NCBI RefSeq assembly: GCF_013410065.1 | Contig: NZ_JACCCW010000001.1 | Span: forward strand, 1,855,187-1,919,186 | DNA length: 64,000 nucleotides | Source: Granulicella arctica | Lineage (GTDB): Bacteria; Acidobacteriota; Terriglobia; Terriglobales; Acidobacteriaceae | Reading direction: 5' to 3' | Part shown: in pieces, positions 7,330 to 18,054 of the stretch | Position numbering within the stretch: the first letter of the stretch is position 1 | How the letters are laid out: each line of letters opens with the position of its first letter | Notes under the pieces: generated by a model | What the model was told of the DNA's origin: nothing | Database searches by the model: none | What the model saw: only the letters and a program-made list of their open reading frames with translations | Program-made: the position numbers and the translations under genes

Positions 7330-10179
7330 ATGCCCCGCATCGTTCGGCGTCTGCTATCTACCTTTGTTCTATTTGGAGCTGTATTTTCTGCTGCTGCCCA
7401 GAGCTCTCAACCTGCGCAAAGCCCACAGGCGGACCGCATCGCCGCGCATCCCAACCTCCGCCCTACCACACGCCTCGCCGGACACCTCCCCGCCTGGGCC
7501 AACAGCGCCAACGACGCCGGCGTCGTCCCCGACAACACCAGCCTCCGCCTCACCTTCGTCCTCGCACGCTCCCCCGAGCGCCAGGCCGCCTTCACCCAGC
7601 TCCTCGCCGACCAGCAGAACCCCGCCTCATCCAGCTACCACCACTGGCTCACCCCCCAGCAGATCGGCACCCTCTACGGACCCACACAGCACGATCTCGA
7701 CGCTCTCACCGTCTGGCTCACCTCGCAGGGCCTCACCGTCACCGCGATCGCTCCCAGCCGCGTCTTCGTCACTGTCGAAGCCCCCGCCTCCACCGTCGCC
7801 AACGCCCTCAGCATCACCTTCCACTACTTCAACCTCCCCGCCGCAACCGGCGAGCCCGCCGCCAAACCCCGCCTCTCCGCAACCTCCAATCCCGCCATCC
7901 CCGTTGCCTTCGCCACCCTCGTCACCTCCATCTCCGGCCTCGCCGACATCCCCCTCCATCCCATGAGCCAGAGCCACTCCATGGCCATGCCCCCCAGCTC
8001 GGCCCTCCATCCCGACTACACCTACTCCAGCACCCAGCACTTCCTCACCCCCGGCGACTTCGCCACCATCTTCGACATCACCTCCATCTACAACTCAGGC
8101 ATCAACGGAGCCGGGCAGAAGGTCGCCATCATCGGTGGCTCCCGCGTCGCCAACACCGACATCTCCGAGTTCGAATCCCTCATCGGAGCCACCGCCAACC
8201 TTCCCAATGTCATCATCCCGCCCACCGGCACCGATCCCGGCATCGCCGCGAACACCGATCAGGGTGAGGCCGTCCTCGACGTCATCCGCGTCCTCGGCAC
8301 CGCCCCCAGCGCCCAGGCCGACCTCGTCGTCAGCGGCAATCTCGTCTCCACCAGCGGCATCTATATCGCCGCCGAGTATGAGGTCCAGACCCTCCTCGAT
8401 CCCATCATGAACATCAGCTTCAGCTCCTGCGAAGCCTCCACAGCCGGACAGTCCGACGTCAATAGCTGGAACACCCTCTTCTCCCAGGCCGCAGCCGAAG
8501 GCATCTCCGTCTTCATCTCCTCCGGCGACTCCGGCGCCGCTACCTGCGATAAGGCCTTCACCACGCCGCCCACCACCCAGCAGCTCAGCATCAACACCCT
8601 CTGCGCCAGCTCCTACGCCACCTGCGTCGGTGGAACCGAGCTCAACGACACCGCCAATCTCTCCGCCTACTGGTCCTCCACCGACTCCTCCAACGGCAGC
8701 TCCGCCCTCAGCTACATCCCCGAAGGCGGTTGGAACGAACCGACCACCTCCACCGGAGCCACTATCATCGCCGCCAGCGGAGGCGGAGCCAGCATCTACA
8801 TCGCCAAGCCCTCCTGGCAGACCGGCACCGGCGTCCCCAGCGACTCCCACCGCGACGTCCCCGACATGAGCTTTCCCGCCGCCGGCCATAACGGCTACTT
8901 CGCCTGCTACGCCTACGGTGGCGGAGACTGCGCCAACAGCCACTTTCAGGTCTTCGCCGGAACCTCCGCCTCCGCGCCCTCCATGGCCGGCGTCACCGCC
9001 CTCCTCAACCAGAAGATCGGTACCTCCCAGGGCAACCTCAACCCGCTCCTCTACCACCTCGCCGCATTGGCAAGCTCCCCTTTCCACGACGCCACCCCTG
9101 CCACCAGCGGGGTCGCCGGTTGCAGCCTCGCCACCCCCAGCATGTGCAACAACAGCACCCCCGGCGTCACCTCCCTCACCGGCGGCCTCGCTGGCTACGC
9201 CCTCACCACCGGCTACGATCAGGTCACCGGCCTCGGCTCCCTCGACGTCGCCAACTTCCTCGGAGGAGCAGCCAGCGTCACCGGTATCAGCCTCACCTCT
9301 GCCTCCAGCAGCCTCACCCTCACCGCTGGAGCCACCACCGGCAACACCGACGCCATCACCGTCAACTCCGCCTTCTACGACGGCACCGCCGCTCTCGGCT
9401 GTACCGTCAGCTACAACGGGACCGGAACCCCAACCTTCATCCCCACCTGTAGCTTCAGCCCCGGCTCCGTCACCCTTCCCGCCAACGGCTCCGCCGTCAG
9501 CACCCTCACCCTCTCTACCACCGCCGCACAAGCCGCCGCCGTCGCCACAGCCACGCACCCCGCACAACCCATCCCCACGCGTTCGAGCGGCCACACCCCA
9601 ACCGGCCTCAGCCGCCTGACCCTCTGCTCGATCCTCCTGCTCACCCTCCTTCCCGCCCGCCGCCGCCTGCGCTCCCTCCGCTCCTGGCAGACCCTCCCCA
9701 CTGCACTCCTGCTCCTCGTCACCCTCGGAGCTCTATCCGCTTGCAGCGGAAGCAGCACCGCCATCAGCTCCAACCCCCTGCTCATCAGCACCACCACCAC
9801 CGCCCTCACCGCTGCCTCCACCAGCCTCAACCTCGGAGCCACCGACATCTTCACCGCCACCGTAGCCAACGCCGGATTCAACACCGCCGTCACCCCCACC
9901 GGCACCGTCCAGTTCCTTCAGAACGGCACCGTCATCGGCACCGCAACCCTCTCCGGCGGCATTGCCACCTCCACCGCCATCACCTTCGCCACCGCAGGAA
10001 CCTACAACATCACCGCCGTCTACCAGGGTGATGACAACTTCTCCACCTCTACCTCCGCCAAGGTTCCCCTCACCGTCACCGCCACCGGAACCACCCTCGG
10101 CTCCTACACCGTCACCATCAAAGCCACCGGCGCCGACAGCATCACCGCCACCACCACCGTCGCCCTCACCATCCAGTAG
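7330..10179 (+). CDS. Secreted pro-kumamolisin (sedolisin, S53) peptidase with C-terminal Ig-like domain
   Basis: Acid-active serine-carboxyl peptidase, 949 residues. A signal peptide covers about 1-23. A pro-kumamolisin activation domain follows (about 45-210, with LTFVLARSPERQ and SSSYHHWLTPQQ). The catalytic domain (about 240-645) retains the S53 triad Glu313 and Asp317 (QGEAVLDV), oxyanion Asp400 (SSGDSGA) and nucleophile Ser546 in GTSASAPSMAG. After a linker come two hydrophobic helices (about 758-769 and 788-808, with ARRRLRS between), then a lipobox-like LSACSGSS and a bacterial Ig-like repeat (Big_3_5 type, GTVQFLQNGTVIGTATLSGG). AGGAG precedes the ATG. The helical pair between protease and Ig domain is unusual and may anchor the enzyme. 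Repeats lie upstream. Confidence 0.93.
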   Translation: MPRIVRRLLSTFVLFGAVFSAAAQSSQPAQSPQADRIAAHPNLRPTTRLAGHLPAWANSANDAGVVPDNTSLRLTFVLARSPERQAAFTQLLADQQNPASSSYHHWLTPQQIGTLYGPTQHDLDALTVWLTSQGLTVTAIAPSRVFVTVEAPASTVANALSITFHYFNLPAATGEPAAKPRLSATSNPAIPVAFATLVTSISGLADIPLHPMSQSHSMAMPPSSALHPDYTYSSTQHFLTPGDFATIFDITSIYNSGINGAGQKVAIIGGSRVANTDISEFESLIGATANLPNVIIPPTGTDPGIAANTDQGEAVLDVIRVLGTAPSAQADLVVSGNLVSTSGIYIAAEYEVQTLLDPIMNISFSSCEASTAGQSDVNSWNTLFSQAAAEGISVFISSGDSGAATCDKAFTTPPTTQQLSINTLCASSYATCVGGTELNDTANLSAYWSSTDSSNGSSALSYIPEGGWNEPTTSTGATIIAASGGGASIYIAKPSWQTGTGVPSDSHRDVPDMSFPAAGHNGYFACYAYGGGDCANSHFQVFAGTSASAPSMAGVTALLNQKIGTSQGNLNPLLYHLAALASSPFHDATPATSGVAGCSLATPSMCNNSTPGVTSLTGGLAGYALTTGYDQVTGLGSLDVANFLGGAASVTGISLTSASSSLTLTAGATTGNTDAITVNSAFYDGTAALGCTVSYNGTGTPTFIPTCSFSPGSVTLPANGSAVSTLTLSTTAAQAAAVATATHPAQPIPTRSSGHTPTGLSRLTLCSILLLTLLPARRRLRSLRSWQTLPTALLLLVTLGALSACSGSSTAISSNPLLISTTTTALTAASTSLNLGATDIFTATVANAGFNTAVTPTGTVQFLQNGTVIGTATLSGGIATSTAITFATAGTYNITAVYQGDDNFSTSTSAKVPLTVTATGTTLGSYTVTIKATGADSITATTTVALTIQ

Positions 10180-10257
10180 CCCCTGGAGAGCAGGGCGGGG
10201 AATCCATCTCATCATCCTCGCCCACACTCCCGCACCATTACCCTTGAACCAAGCCAT

Positions 10258-10758
10258 ATGCTCCCCACCCGCACCCTTCCCGGAGGCCGCACCACCCGCC
10301 GCGCCCTCTCCACCGGGCCCAACGGCCTTCCCCTCTGCCGCTGGTGCGACCTCGAAATCCTCGCCAAACGCCGCCGCACCTTCTGCTCCGACTACTGCGT
10401 CCACCAGCACTGCCTCCGCACCGATCCCGGCTACCTCCGCGACCAGGTCTTCGCCCGCGACCACGGCCTCTGCGCTCTCTGTCAGGCCGATACCGTCGCC
10501 ATCTACAACGCCCTAAAACGCAGCCGAGGCCCCGCCCGTGCCGCCGGACTCTCCCTCTACGGCATGAAGACCATCACCAGCCGCCGCTCCCTCTGGGACG
10601 CCGACCACATCCTCCCCGTCGCCGAAGGCGGAGGCCAGTGCGACCTCTCGAACCTCCGCACCCTCTGCCTCCCTTGCCACCGCGAAACCACCGCCCAGCT
10701 CCGCCTGCGCCTCCGCAAACCGAACTCCGCCAACTCACCACAAAAACTGCCATCCTGA
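10258..10758 (+). CDS. HNH endonuclease-domain protein
   Basis: 166-residue protein with an HNH nuclease core: WDADHILPVAEGGG (His117), DLSNLRTLC (Asn132) and CLPCHRETT (His141). Two further zinc-binding-looking pairs precede it: LCRWC ... FCSDYC (Cys27/30/43/47) and GLCALC (Cys72/75), the latter pairing with Cys137/140 of the HNH. The long internal insert between the zinc knuckle and the HNH is typical of stand-alone McrA-like proteins. The last codons (KLPS and the stop) are contributed by a CATCCTGAGCG repeat at 10747-10808, so the native C-terminus may have been replaced. There is no methylase partner nearby; target unknown. Confidence 0.85.
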   Translation: MLPTRTLPGGRTTRRALSTGPNGLPLCRWCDLEILAKRRRTFCSDYCVHQHCLRTDPGYLRDQVFARDHGLCALCQADTVAIYNALKRSRGPARAAGLSLYGMKTITSRRSLWDADHILPVAEGGGQCDLSNLRTLCLPCHRETTAQLRLRLRKPNSANSPQKLPS

Positions 10759-10905
10759 GCGCAGCCGAAGGATCTGCATTTGCTGTTGTTTTTGTCGTTG
10801 TCTGTTCTCCCTCCAGCCCACCACAACAAACTGTCATCCTGAGCGAAGTGCGAAGCACGCAGTCGAAGGACCTGCGGTCGCCTTTGCTGTTATTTTTAGA
10901 CAGAT
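10747..10905 (+). repeat. Two repeat copies between the HNH and MarR-GNAT genes
   Basis: Short copy 10747-10808 overlaps the 3' end of the HNH gene, and its TCCTGA supplies that gene's stop. Long copy 10832-10905 has a GTGC-GAA-GCAC hairpin and ends with TTTTTAGACAG, the same terminal sequence as the element at 30748-30886. Confidence 0.9.
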
Positions 10906-10916
10906 GCCAAGCCCCG

Positions 10917-11870
10917 CTAAACCAGCTCCAGCTCCCACTCCTGCCCAATCAGATCCTTTCCAAAGCTGTGATGAGGCTCCTCGTTGACCAAGCGAAATCC
11001 AGCCTTTCGATAGATGCGATGCGCCCCCGTCAAAATGCTCTGCGTCCACAGAACGACCTTCCGATAACCAGCGGCTCGCGCAAACTCGATGCACTCCTTC
11101 ACCAGAGCATCGCCAAGCCCCATACCTCGCGCACTCGGTTCGACAAACAGCAGCCGAAGCTTCGCCGTATCCGGCCCACTCGGATGCTTAACCAGAAAGA
11201 TATGCCCCACACTCCGCCCATCGACCTCGGCAATCCAGCACCGCTCCCGCGCCGGATCGAAGTTTGTAACGAACTCACTTACAATTCGCGCCACCAGCAC
11301 CTCGAACGTCGCATCCCATCCATACTGCTCCGCATACCCGACACCCTCCCGATGCACAACCCACCCCATATCCCCCGCCCGATGAGGCCGCAGAACATAA
11401 GCCGACCGCCCCCGCTCGGTCTTCGTGAGAGTGTCTTCAATCGTCTTCATGCAGCCGATCAAATCTCCCCGAACCGCATCCGGTAGCTCCTGCAAAACCG
11501 TGCGCGCCTGCTCCTCCGAGAGTGCATTGAGCCTCCCAAACGCCGAGCGCCCCTGCTCCGTAAGCGTCAGATCGGCATAGCGACCATCCTGCTCGGACGC
11601 CTTCCGCTCCAGCAAGCCATCCCGTTCAAACTTCCCCAATAGACGGCTCAAGTATCCGGGGTCCATCCCCAGCCCATCTGCAATCTCGCTCGCCTTGGGC
11701 GCCGTGCGCGTCGCAACCTCATAAAGCACCCGAGCCTCCGCCAGACTGTACTCACTATCCAGCAACCCTTCATTCAAAGTCCCAAGGAATCGCGTATACA
11801 TCCGGTTGAAGCCGCGAAAGGTCGCAATATCGGCGGTCAGAGCAGAGGTAGGAATCAAATCGATAGCCAT
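10917..11870 (-). CDS. MarR-type regulator fused to a GNAT acetyltransferase
   Basis: 317-residue two-domain protein. The N-terminal half is a MarR winged helix: recognition region KASEIADGLGMDPGYLSRLLGKFERDG-like (about 59-85, quoted in part) and wing RKASEQDGRYADLTLT. The C-terminal half (about 148-310) is a GNAT domain with the acetyl-CoA loop ARGMGLGDAL and the later YRKVVLWT and YRKAGFRL strands. This fusion is a known but sparse architecture; substrates are generally unknown. It is transcribed away from a perfect 35-bp palindrome that overlaps its putative -35 box, so autorepression is likely. No Shine-Dalgarno precedes the ATG. It has no same-strand partner. Confidence 0.92.
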   Translation of the reverse strand: MAIDLIPTSALTADIATFRGFNRMYTRFLGTLNEGLLDSEYSLAEARVLYEVATRTAPKASEIADGLGMDPGYLSRLLGKFERDGLLERKASEQDGRYADLTLTEQGRSAFGRLNALSEEQARTVLQELPDAVRGDLIGCMKTIEDTLTKTERGRSAYVLRPHRAGDMGWVVHREGVGYAEQYGWDATFEVLVARIVSEFVTNFDPARERCWIAEVDGRSVGHIFLVKHPSGPDTAKLRLLFVEPSARGMGLGDALVKECIEFARAAGYRKVVLWTQSILTGAHRIYRKAGFRLVNEEPHHSFGKDLIGQEWELELV

Positions 11871-11881
11871 ACAGATAAAAT

Positions 11882-11916
11882 CAACCCATTAGTTGACTTT
11901 GTCAACTAATGGGTTG
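11882..11916. promoter_or_regulatory. Perfect 16+3+16 palindrome, likely MarR operator
   Basis: Left arm CAACCCATTAGTTGAC, three-base centre TTT, right arm its exact reverse complement. The inner half-sites TAGTTGAC/GTCAACTA suit a MarR dimer. On the minus strand it contains TTGACA; 19 bases further lies TTTTAT, four bases before the ATG at 11870, so the operator covers the -35 of the regulator gene. Confidence 0.8.
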
Positions 11917-12170
11917 TCGCATGGCAACAACCATGCGGGTGCCCCATCCTTCGCGCCTTTGCGAAGGGTGGGATGAAACCCGTTCCATTTCGTCCCTGTT
12001 TCCCACTTTTCCACCACCACCACCCCTTGCTCCTCATCTCGCAGAAGCCTACCCTCAAATCAGGGCCGAACGACCGCCCCAACCGCCGCTCCAAACCTGT
12101 TGTTTTCAACATCCACAGGCCGGATCTCCGCGCTTTCCCATTTCGGGTCTAAGCAAGCTCGAAAACAGGG

Positions 12171-12179
12171 TTATCCACG
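12171..12179 (+). promoter_or_regulatory. DnaA-box-like 9-mer upstream of nrdJ
   Basis: TTATCCACG differs by one base from the consensus TTATCCACA. It lies 30 bases upstream of the candidate -35 element. In Escherichia coli, DnaA boxes regulate the nrdAB reductase promoter, so the placement is suggestive; a single site could be chance. Confidence 0.35.
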
Positions 12180-12186
12180 GAATCAA

Positions 12187-12200
12187 CACAACAGGTTGTG
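12187..12200. promoter_or_regulatory. CACAACAGGTTGTG palindrome upstream of nrdJ
   Basis: Perfect 6-bp inverted repeat with a 2-base centre, nine bases before the candidate -35 of nrdJ. It resembles NrdR boxes only loosely (they are AT-rich 16-mers), so the cognate factor is unknown. Confidence 0.35.
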
Positions 12201-12208
12201 CTTTATAC

Positions 12209-12237
12209 TTGACAGAGCCCATAAGGGGCGGTACTTT
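12209..12237 (+). promoter_or_regulatory. Candidate nrdJ promoter
   Basis: Perfect -35 TTGACA (12209-12214), 17-base spacer and a weak TACTTT (12232-12237). It would give an mRNA leader of about 190 bases before the nrdJ ATG. Confidence 0.4.
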
Positions 12238-12434
12238 CACGACTGCAAGGCCCGATACGGAGAGGCCTGAAACCTTCAGTCCTGCTGTGATTTCGTCTGT
12301 TGTCATGCTCCCGGCACTCTTGTCCGGGCTGCCCCACAAAGCGCCAGAAAATCACCCCAAATACCTCGCTCACAGGTCCATGCCGTGAGATCAAGTTCTT
12401 TGCTTTTTCATCCAATATTGGAAGGAGTTTCACC

Positions 12435-15707
<3,273 letters not shown>

Positions 15708-15730
15708 GGAACGACAATAATCACGAAAGA

Positions 15731-15758
15731 GGGCTCCCGAATTACTGGGAGCCCTTTT
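15731..15758 (+). terminator. Rho-independent terminator of nrdJ
   Basis: Eight-bp GGGCTCCC/GGGAGCCC stem with an 8-base loop, followed by TTTTATTT. It closes the nrdJ transcript about 25 bases after its stop and insulates the AT-rich cassette that follows. Confidence 0.92.
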
Positions 15759-15823
15759 ATTTGCTAGTGTTGACTTGCATTTGCCCAGATAGAATACGTG
15801 ACATCTATTGACGTGGAGAAAAA

Positions 15824-16639
15824 ATGGCAGAAGATGGATTTCCATTACCGGGTTCTTCATATAAAGAGCTGAGCAAAATCATCGCTGGCTATTCAGAGAT
15901 TGCGGGGCCGTCCGCTCCAGCGGATGTAGGTAAGTTAGTAGGTATCCACGAAACTCAAGTCAGCAGAAGTAATAAGTTTCTTGTTGCGATCAAGATAATT
16001 GAAGGTGGGCAAAAAAAGACATGTACGAATCTTGGTACGAAACTAGGTCGCGCTATTCATTTTGAACAGACAGACGAGATAGCGTCGTGTTGGCGATCAG
16101 TAGTTCAAGATGCAGACTTCCTGCAAAAAATCATTAGCTCGATTCGAATTCGTAGAGGTATGGAAGAGTCGGCGCTGGCTTCGCATATTGCGTTCACCTC
16201 GGGAAACTCTAAGTCAGGGAACAGTATGGCTGGCGCTGGAGCTATTATCGAAATACTACGGATAGCAGAAGCTATTAAAGCTGATGGCGGGACACTTCTC
16301 GCCACTGATTCCGTCAGTCCGTCCGCAAAATCTGAAGATACTCAAGTTGAAGGTTTGATCCATCTACCTAAACCTCCCGAAGAAAAAATAAAAAGGCAGG
16401 CAAATTCGGATAACGACGAGTTTAGAACACATTCGACTTCATTCACAAATCTTAATATTTCTCTCAATATTTCTTGCACACCTGCAGATTTGGATGGATT
16501 AGGTGCAAAGCTTCGGCAGTTACAGCAGGAGTTTGAAGGTCATATTGAAATAGATGTAAATCTCGCCGGTGAAGAGCAGGTGACCTCACGGGACGAAGAG
16601 CATGACCAAACCGATTTGGGCGACGAAGGATCGATCTAG
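15824..16639 (+). CDS. DUF5343-like protein of an AT-rich two-gene cassette
   Basis: 271 residues, no signal peptide or membrane helix. The N-terminal 150 residues look like a winged-helix/DUF5343-type unit: YKELSKIIAGYSEI, a GIHETQVSRSNKFLVAIKII segment, then TNLGTKLGRAI. A charged linker follows (about 185-210). The C-terminal part (FTNLNISLNISCTPADLDG...) recalls the short beta-plus-helix tail often seen after DUF5343; this resemblance is from memory. Base composition is clearly AT-richer and codon use less GC-biased than in nrdJ or kdsC, implying horizontal acquisition. GTGGAG lies eight bases before the ATG. It ends two bases before the HEPN-like gene, so the two are co-transcribed. Role unknown; sensor, adaptor or antidote are all possible. 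Confidence 0.85.
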   Translation: MAEDGFPLPGSSYKELSKIIAGYSEIAGPSAPADVGKLVGIHETQVSRSNKFLVAIKIIEGGQKKTCTNLGTKLGRAIHFEQTDEIASCWRSVVQDADFLQKIISSIRIRRGMEESALASHIAFTSGNSKSGNSMAGAGAIIEILRIAEAIKADGGTLLATDSVSPSAKSEDTQVEGLIHLPKPPEEKIKRQANSDNDEFRTHSTSFTNLNISLNISCTPADLDGLGAKLRQLQQEFEGHIEIDVNLAGEEQVTSRDEEHDQTDLGDEGSI

Positions 16640-16641
16640 GA

Positions 16642-17598
16642 ATGCCTTGGACGGCACAGACAACCGCTGAGCACGTAATTTCGGTCTCCGAAGCTATTAG
16701 CGCTTTTCCTCAAGGTGCTACTGCCGGCGAAATAGCTGCGTTCCTAGACTTGAATCAGAATCAAGCGGAAGCAGCGCTAGAAATGGCCGTCGAACTAACT
16801 TTATTAAAGCTCAATGGAGCAAAATTTTTGGTCCGAAGCAGCCTTTGCAAATTTCTCTTTGGTCCAGATCAGAACGTCAAATCGACCGTGCTTAGGGTTG
16901 TGCTAGAGGCGTTCCCGCCTTTCATTACGTTCCGAGAGCGATGGTTGTCAACGGCCGATTTTGCCAAGGCAGCCAATCAGACTGCTCAGATTCACACACT
17001 TACGCTGCACAGAGATTCAGTAAAAGATACTCTGATTAATTTGGCGACCTTTGCAAGAGTTTTTCAGACTACAGGAGGTGGGCAGTATGAAATGGCCGAT
17101 AAGGCAGCAAGCAATCCACTTGCAGCTTTAGCACAAGCCTGCGGTGATTTAGCCTCGGCAGAACAACGAGTACGCACGCAATTGGGCCCGGATGCATCGA
17201 ACGCCGTAGCAAAAAACGACGTTATCGACCCTCTCGTCAATGCCATCCTTCGTTGCGTACAGCCTGGGGGGGCGCGCGATGCTGTAGTCGCTTCTGCTAA
17301 CGCTGTGGAATCTTTCTTGTATGCGGAAGGCAACACGCTTGGCCTTGCTGTTGCCAATGCCCCTGGCATTAATGCCAAGTTGGCTCTCTTTAAAAATGCT
17401 CATCACCTCCCTGACAAGCTGATAAAGATAGGTAACTATATTGGTCATGTGCGAAATGCTGCAGATCATGGAATCGATGCGGAGATAGGAGTCACTTGGT
17501 CAGTGCAAGACTCAACAGGTGTTGAATACTCGTTTGTCAGTTGCTCCTTCATCGCCAATGTTTATGGTCATCTTCACGGCGTAAAAGGAAGAATTTAG
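16642..17598 (+). CDS. Abi_C/HEPN-like protein, candidate abortive-infection effector
   Basis: 318 residues. The N-terminal 60 residues resemble a DNA-binding helix-turn-helix (TAGEIAAFLDLNQNQAEAALE). The C-terminal 120 residues resemble the Abi_C/HEPN all-helical domain: ARDAVVASANAVESFLYAEG, LPDKLIKIGNYIGHV, then RNAADHG. Arg271-x4-His276 fits the R-x4-6-H catalytic motif of HEPN ribonucleases. It begins two bases after the upstream stop (TAG-GA-ATG), so the pair forms one operon. Composition is AT-rich like its partner. Family knowledge: HEPN effectors cleave RNA in toxin-antitoxin and abortive infection systems. That this pair is such a system is inference; swollenin-like or housekeeping roles are not suggested by anything visible. 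Confidence 0.82.
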   Translation: MPWTAQTTAEHVISVSEAISAFPQGATAGEIAAFLDLNQNQAEAALEMAVELTLLKLNGAKFLVRSSLCKFLFGPDQNVKSTVLRVVLEAFPPFITFRERWLSTADFAKAANQTAQIHTLTLHRDSVKDTLINLATFARVFQTTGGGQYEMADKAASNPLAALAQACGDLASAEQRVRTQLGPDASNAVAKNDVIDPLVNAILRCVQPGGARDAVVASANAVESFLYAEGNTLGLAVANAPGINAKLALFKNAHHLPDKLIKIGNYIGHVRNAADHGIDAEIGVTWSVQDSTGVEYSFVSCSFIANVYGHLHGVKGRI

Positions 17599-17611
17599 TT
17601 TGACCGGAAGG

Positions 17612-17631
17612 GCACGCCTTCAGGCGTGCCA
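17612..17631. repeat. GGCACGCC/GGCGTGCC hairpin
   Basis: Eight-bp perfect stem with TTCA loop just after the HEPN-like gene, followed by AAAAA on the plus strand. It could act as a terminator reading leftwards, and it resembles REP hairpins recognised by RAYT transposases, a remnant of which lies 100 bases on. Confidence 0.65.
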
Positions 17632-17720
17632 AAAACCAGCCGCGCCGCAGGCGCTCCCGCTCTGCCGAAGGCGCGCCTCTCTTCCTTTCACCGCCGCCCA
17701 ACACCCCATACACTACCCCC

Positions 17721-17883
17721 ATGGCCATCCCTCAGAGAACCGCCACGGAAGGCACCTTCTTCATCACCACCATCAGCTACAACCGTCGCCGCCTCTTCCA
17801 ACTTCCCCGCCGCGGAACTCTTCCTCGAAACGACAGCAACTGTATCCACCAAAGACACGTCCCCCGGATGTGGTGCCTCTTGA
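17721..17883 (+). pseudogene. Remnant of a REP-associated tyrosine transposase (RAYT)
   Basis: MAIPQRTATEGTFFITTISY followed by NRRRLFQ is the characteristic first strand of RAYT/Y1 transposases. After a frameshift near 17810, the overlapping frame reads AAELFLETTATVS, corresponding to the next helix of the same domain (usually NAELFLETL). The catalytic HUH motif and tyrosine are absent, because the sequence stops being recognisable after about 55 residues. It is therefore a 5' fragment of a once-complete transposase of about 150 residues. RAYTs mobilise short hairpin repeats such as those common in this window. Confidence 0.7.
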
Positions 17884-17932
17884 CAAACTTTACCCCCAAA
17901 ACCACCCATCTTTCCAAACGTAACTACAAAAA

Positions 17933-17970
17933 TGTAACTACAAAACCGTAACTCCGCTTTTGTAGTTACA
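17933..17970. repeat. 13-bp inverted repeat around a 12-base loop
   Basis: TGTAACTACAAAA at 17933-17945 and its exact reverse complement at 17958-17970. An extra degenerate left arm (GTAACTACAAAAA) sits just before it at about 17920. Lies between the RAYT remnant and kdsC; could be a terminator-like hairpin or an element end. Confidence 0.7.
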
Positions 17971-18042
17971 AACGTGTTTTTGCAAAAACAAGGACCCTTC
18001 TCCACCCACTCCAAGTCAAGCCCTCGGACGACCCTCGCAGGG

Positions 18043-18048
18043 TAAAAT
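18043..18048 (+). promoter_or_regulatory. -10-like hexamer six bases before kdsC
   Basis: TAAAAT-CACCCC-ATG. The same CACCCC spacer recurs before the helicase gene at 18718. No Shine-Dalgarno sequence, consistent with leaderless translation. Confidence 0.4.
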
Positions 18049-18054
18049 CACCCC

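Larger units (their letters stand above)
11917..12434. other. Long leader/intergenic region upstream of nrdJ
   Basis: About 520 bases. Contains a copy of the GGGTGCCCCATCC hairpin repeat (11938-11975, arms CATCCTTCGC/GCGAAGGGTG), a DnaA-box-like site (12171-12179), a CACAACAGGTTGTG palindrome (12187-12200), a TTGACA promoter candidate (12209-12237) and a CCCGG ... CCGGG hairpin near 12310-12330. The open frame running through it reads repeats and is not a gene. Confidence 0.6.
17599..18054. other. 455-base gap with mobile-element remnants
   Basis: Holds a GGCACGCC-TTCA-GGCGTGCC hairpin (17612-17631), a decayed RAYT transposase start (17721-17883), a 13-bp inverted repeat (17933-17970) and a GTTTTTGCAAAAAC palindrome (17976-17989). 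The latter may be the boundary of the acquired cassette. No complete gene is present until kdsC. Confidence 0.6.

Noticed and set aside
8095-9594. 499-codon minus-strand frame opposite the S53 peptidase
   Set aside because: Gly/Asp/Ala/Val-rich shadow caused by GC-rich codons of the real gene, which has full catalytic motifs.
12171-12179. Replication origin at the DnaA-box-like site
   Set aside because: Single box, no AT-rich unwinding region and no dnaA or dnaN gene in the window.
11909-12388. 159-codon frame upstream of nrdJ
   Set aside because: Starts in the palindrome and reads through a dispersed hairpin repeat; no conserved-looking sequence. Treated as leader/intergenic.
12040-12434. 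Cobalamin riboswitch before nrdJ
   Set aside because: Expected from the B12-dependent enzyme, but no B12-box core or nested stem arrangement was found.
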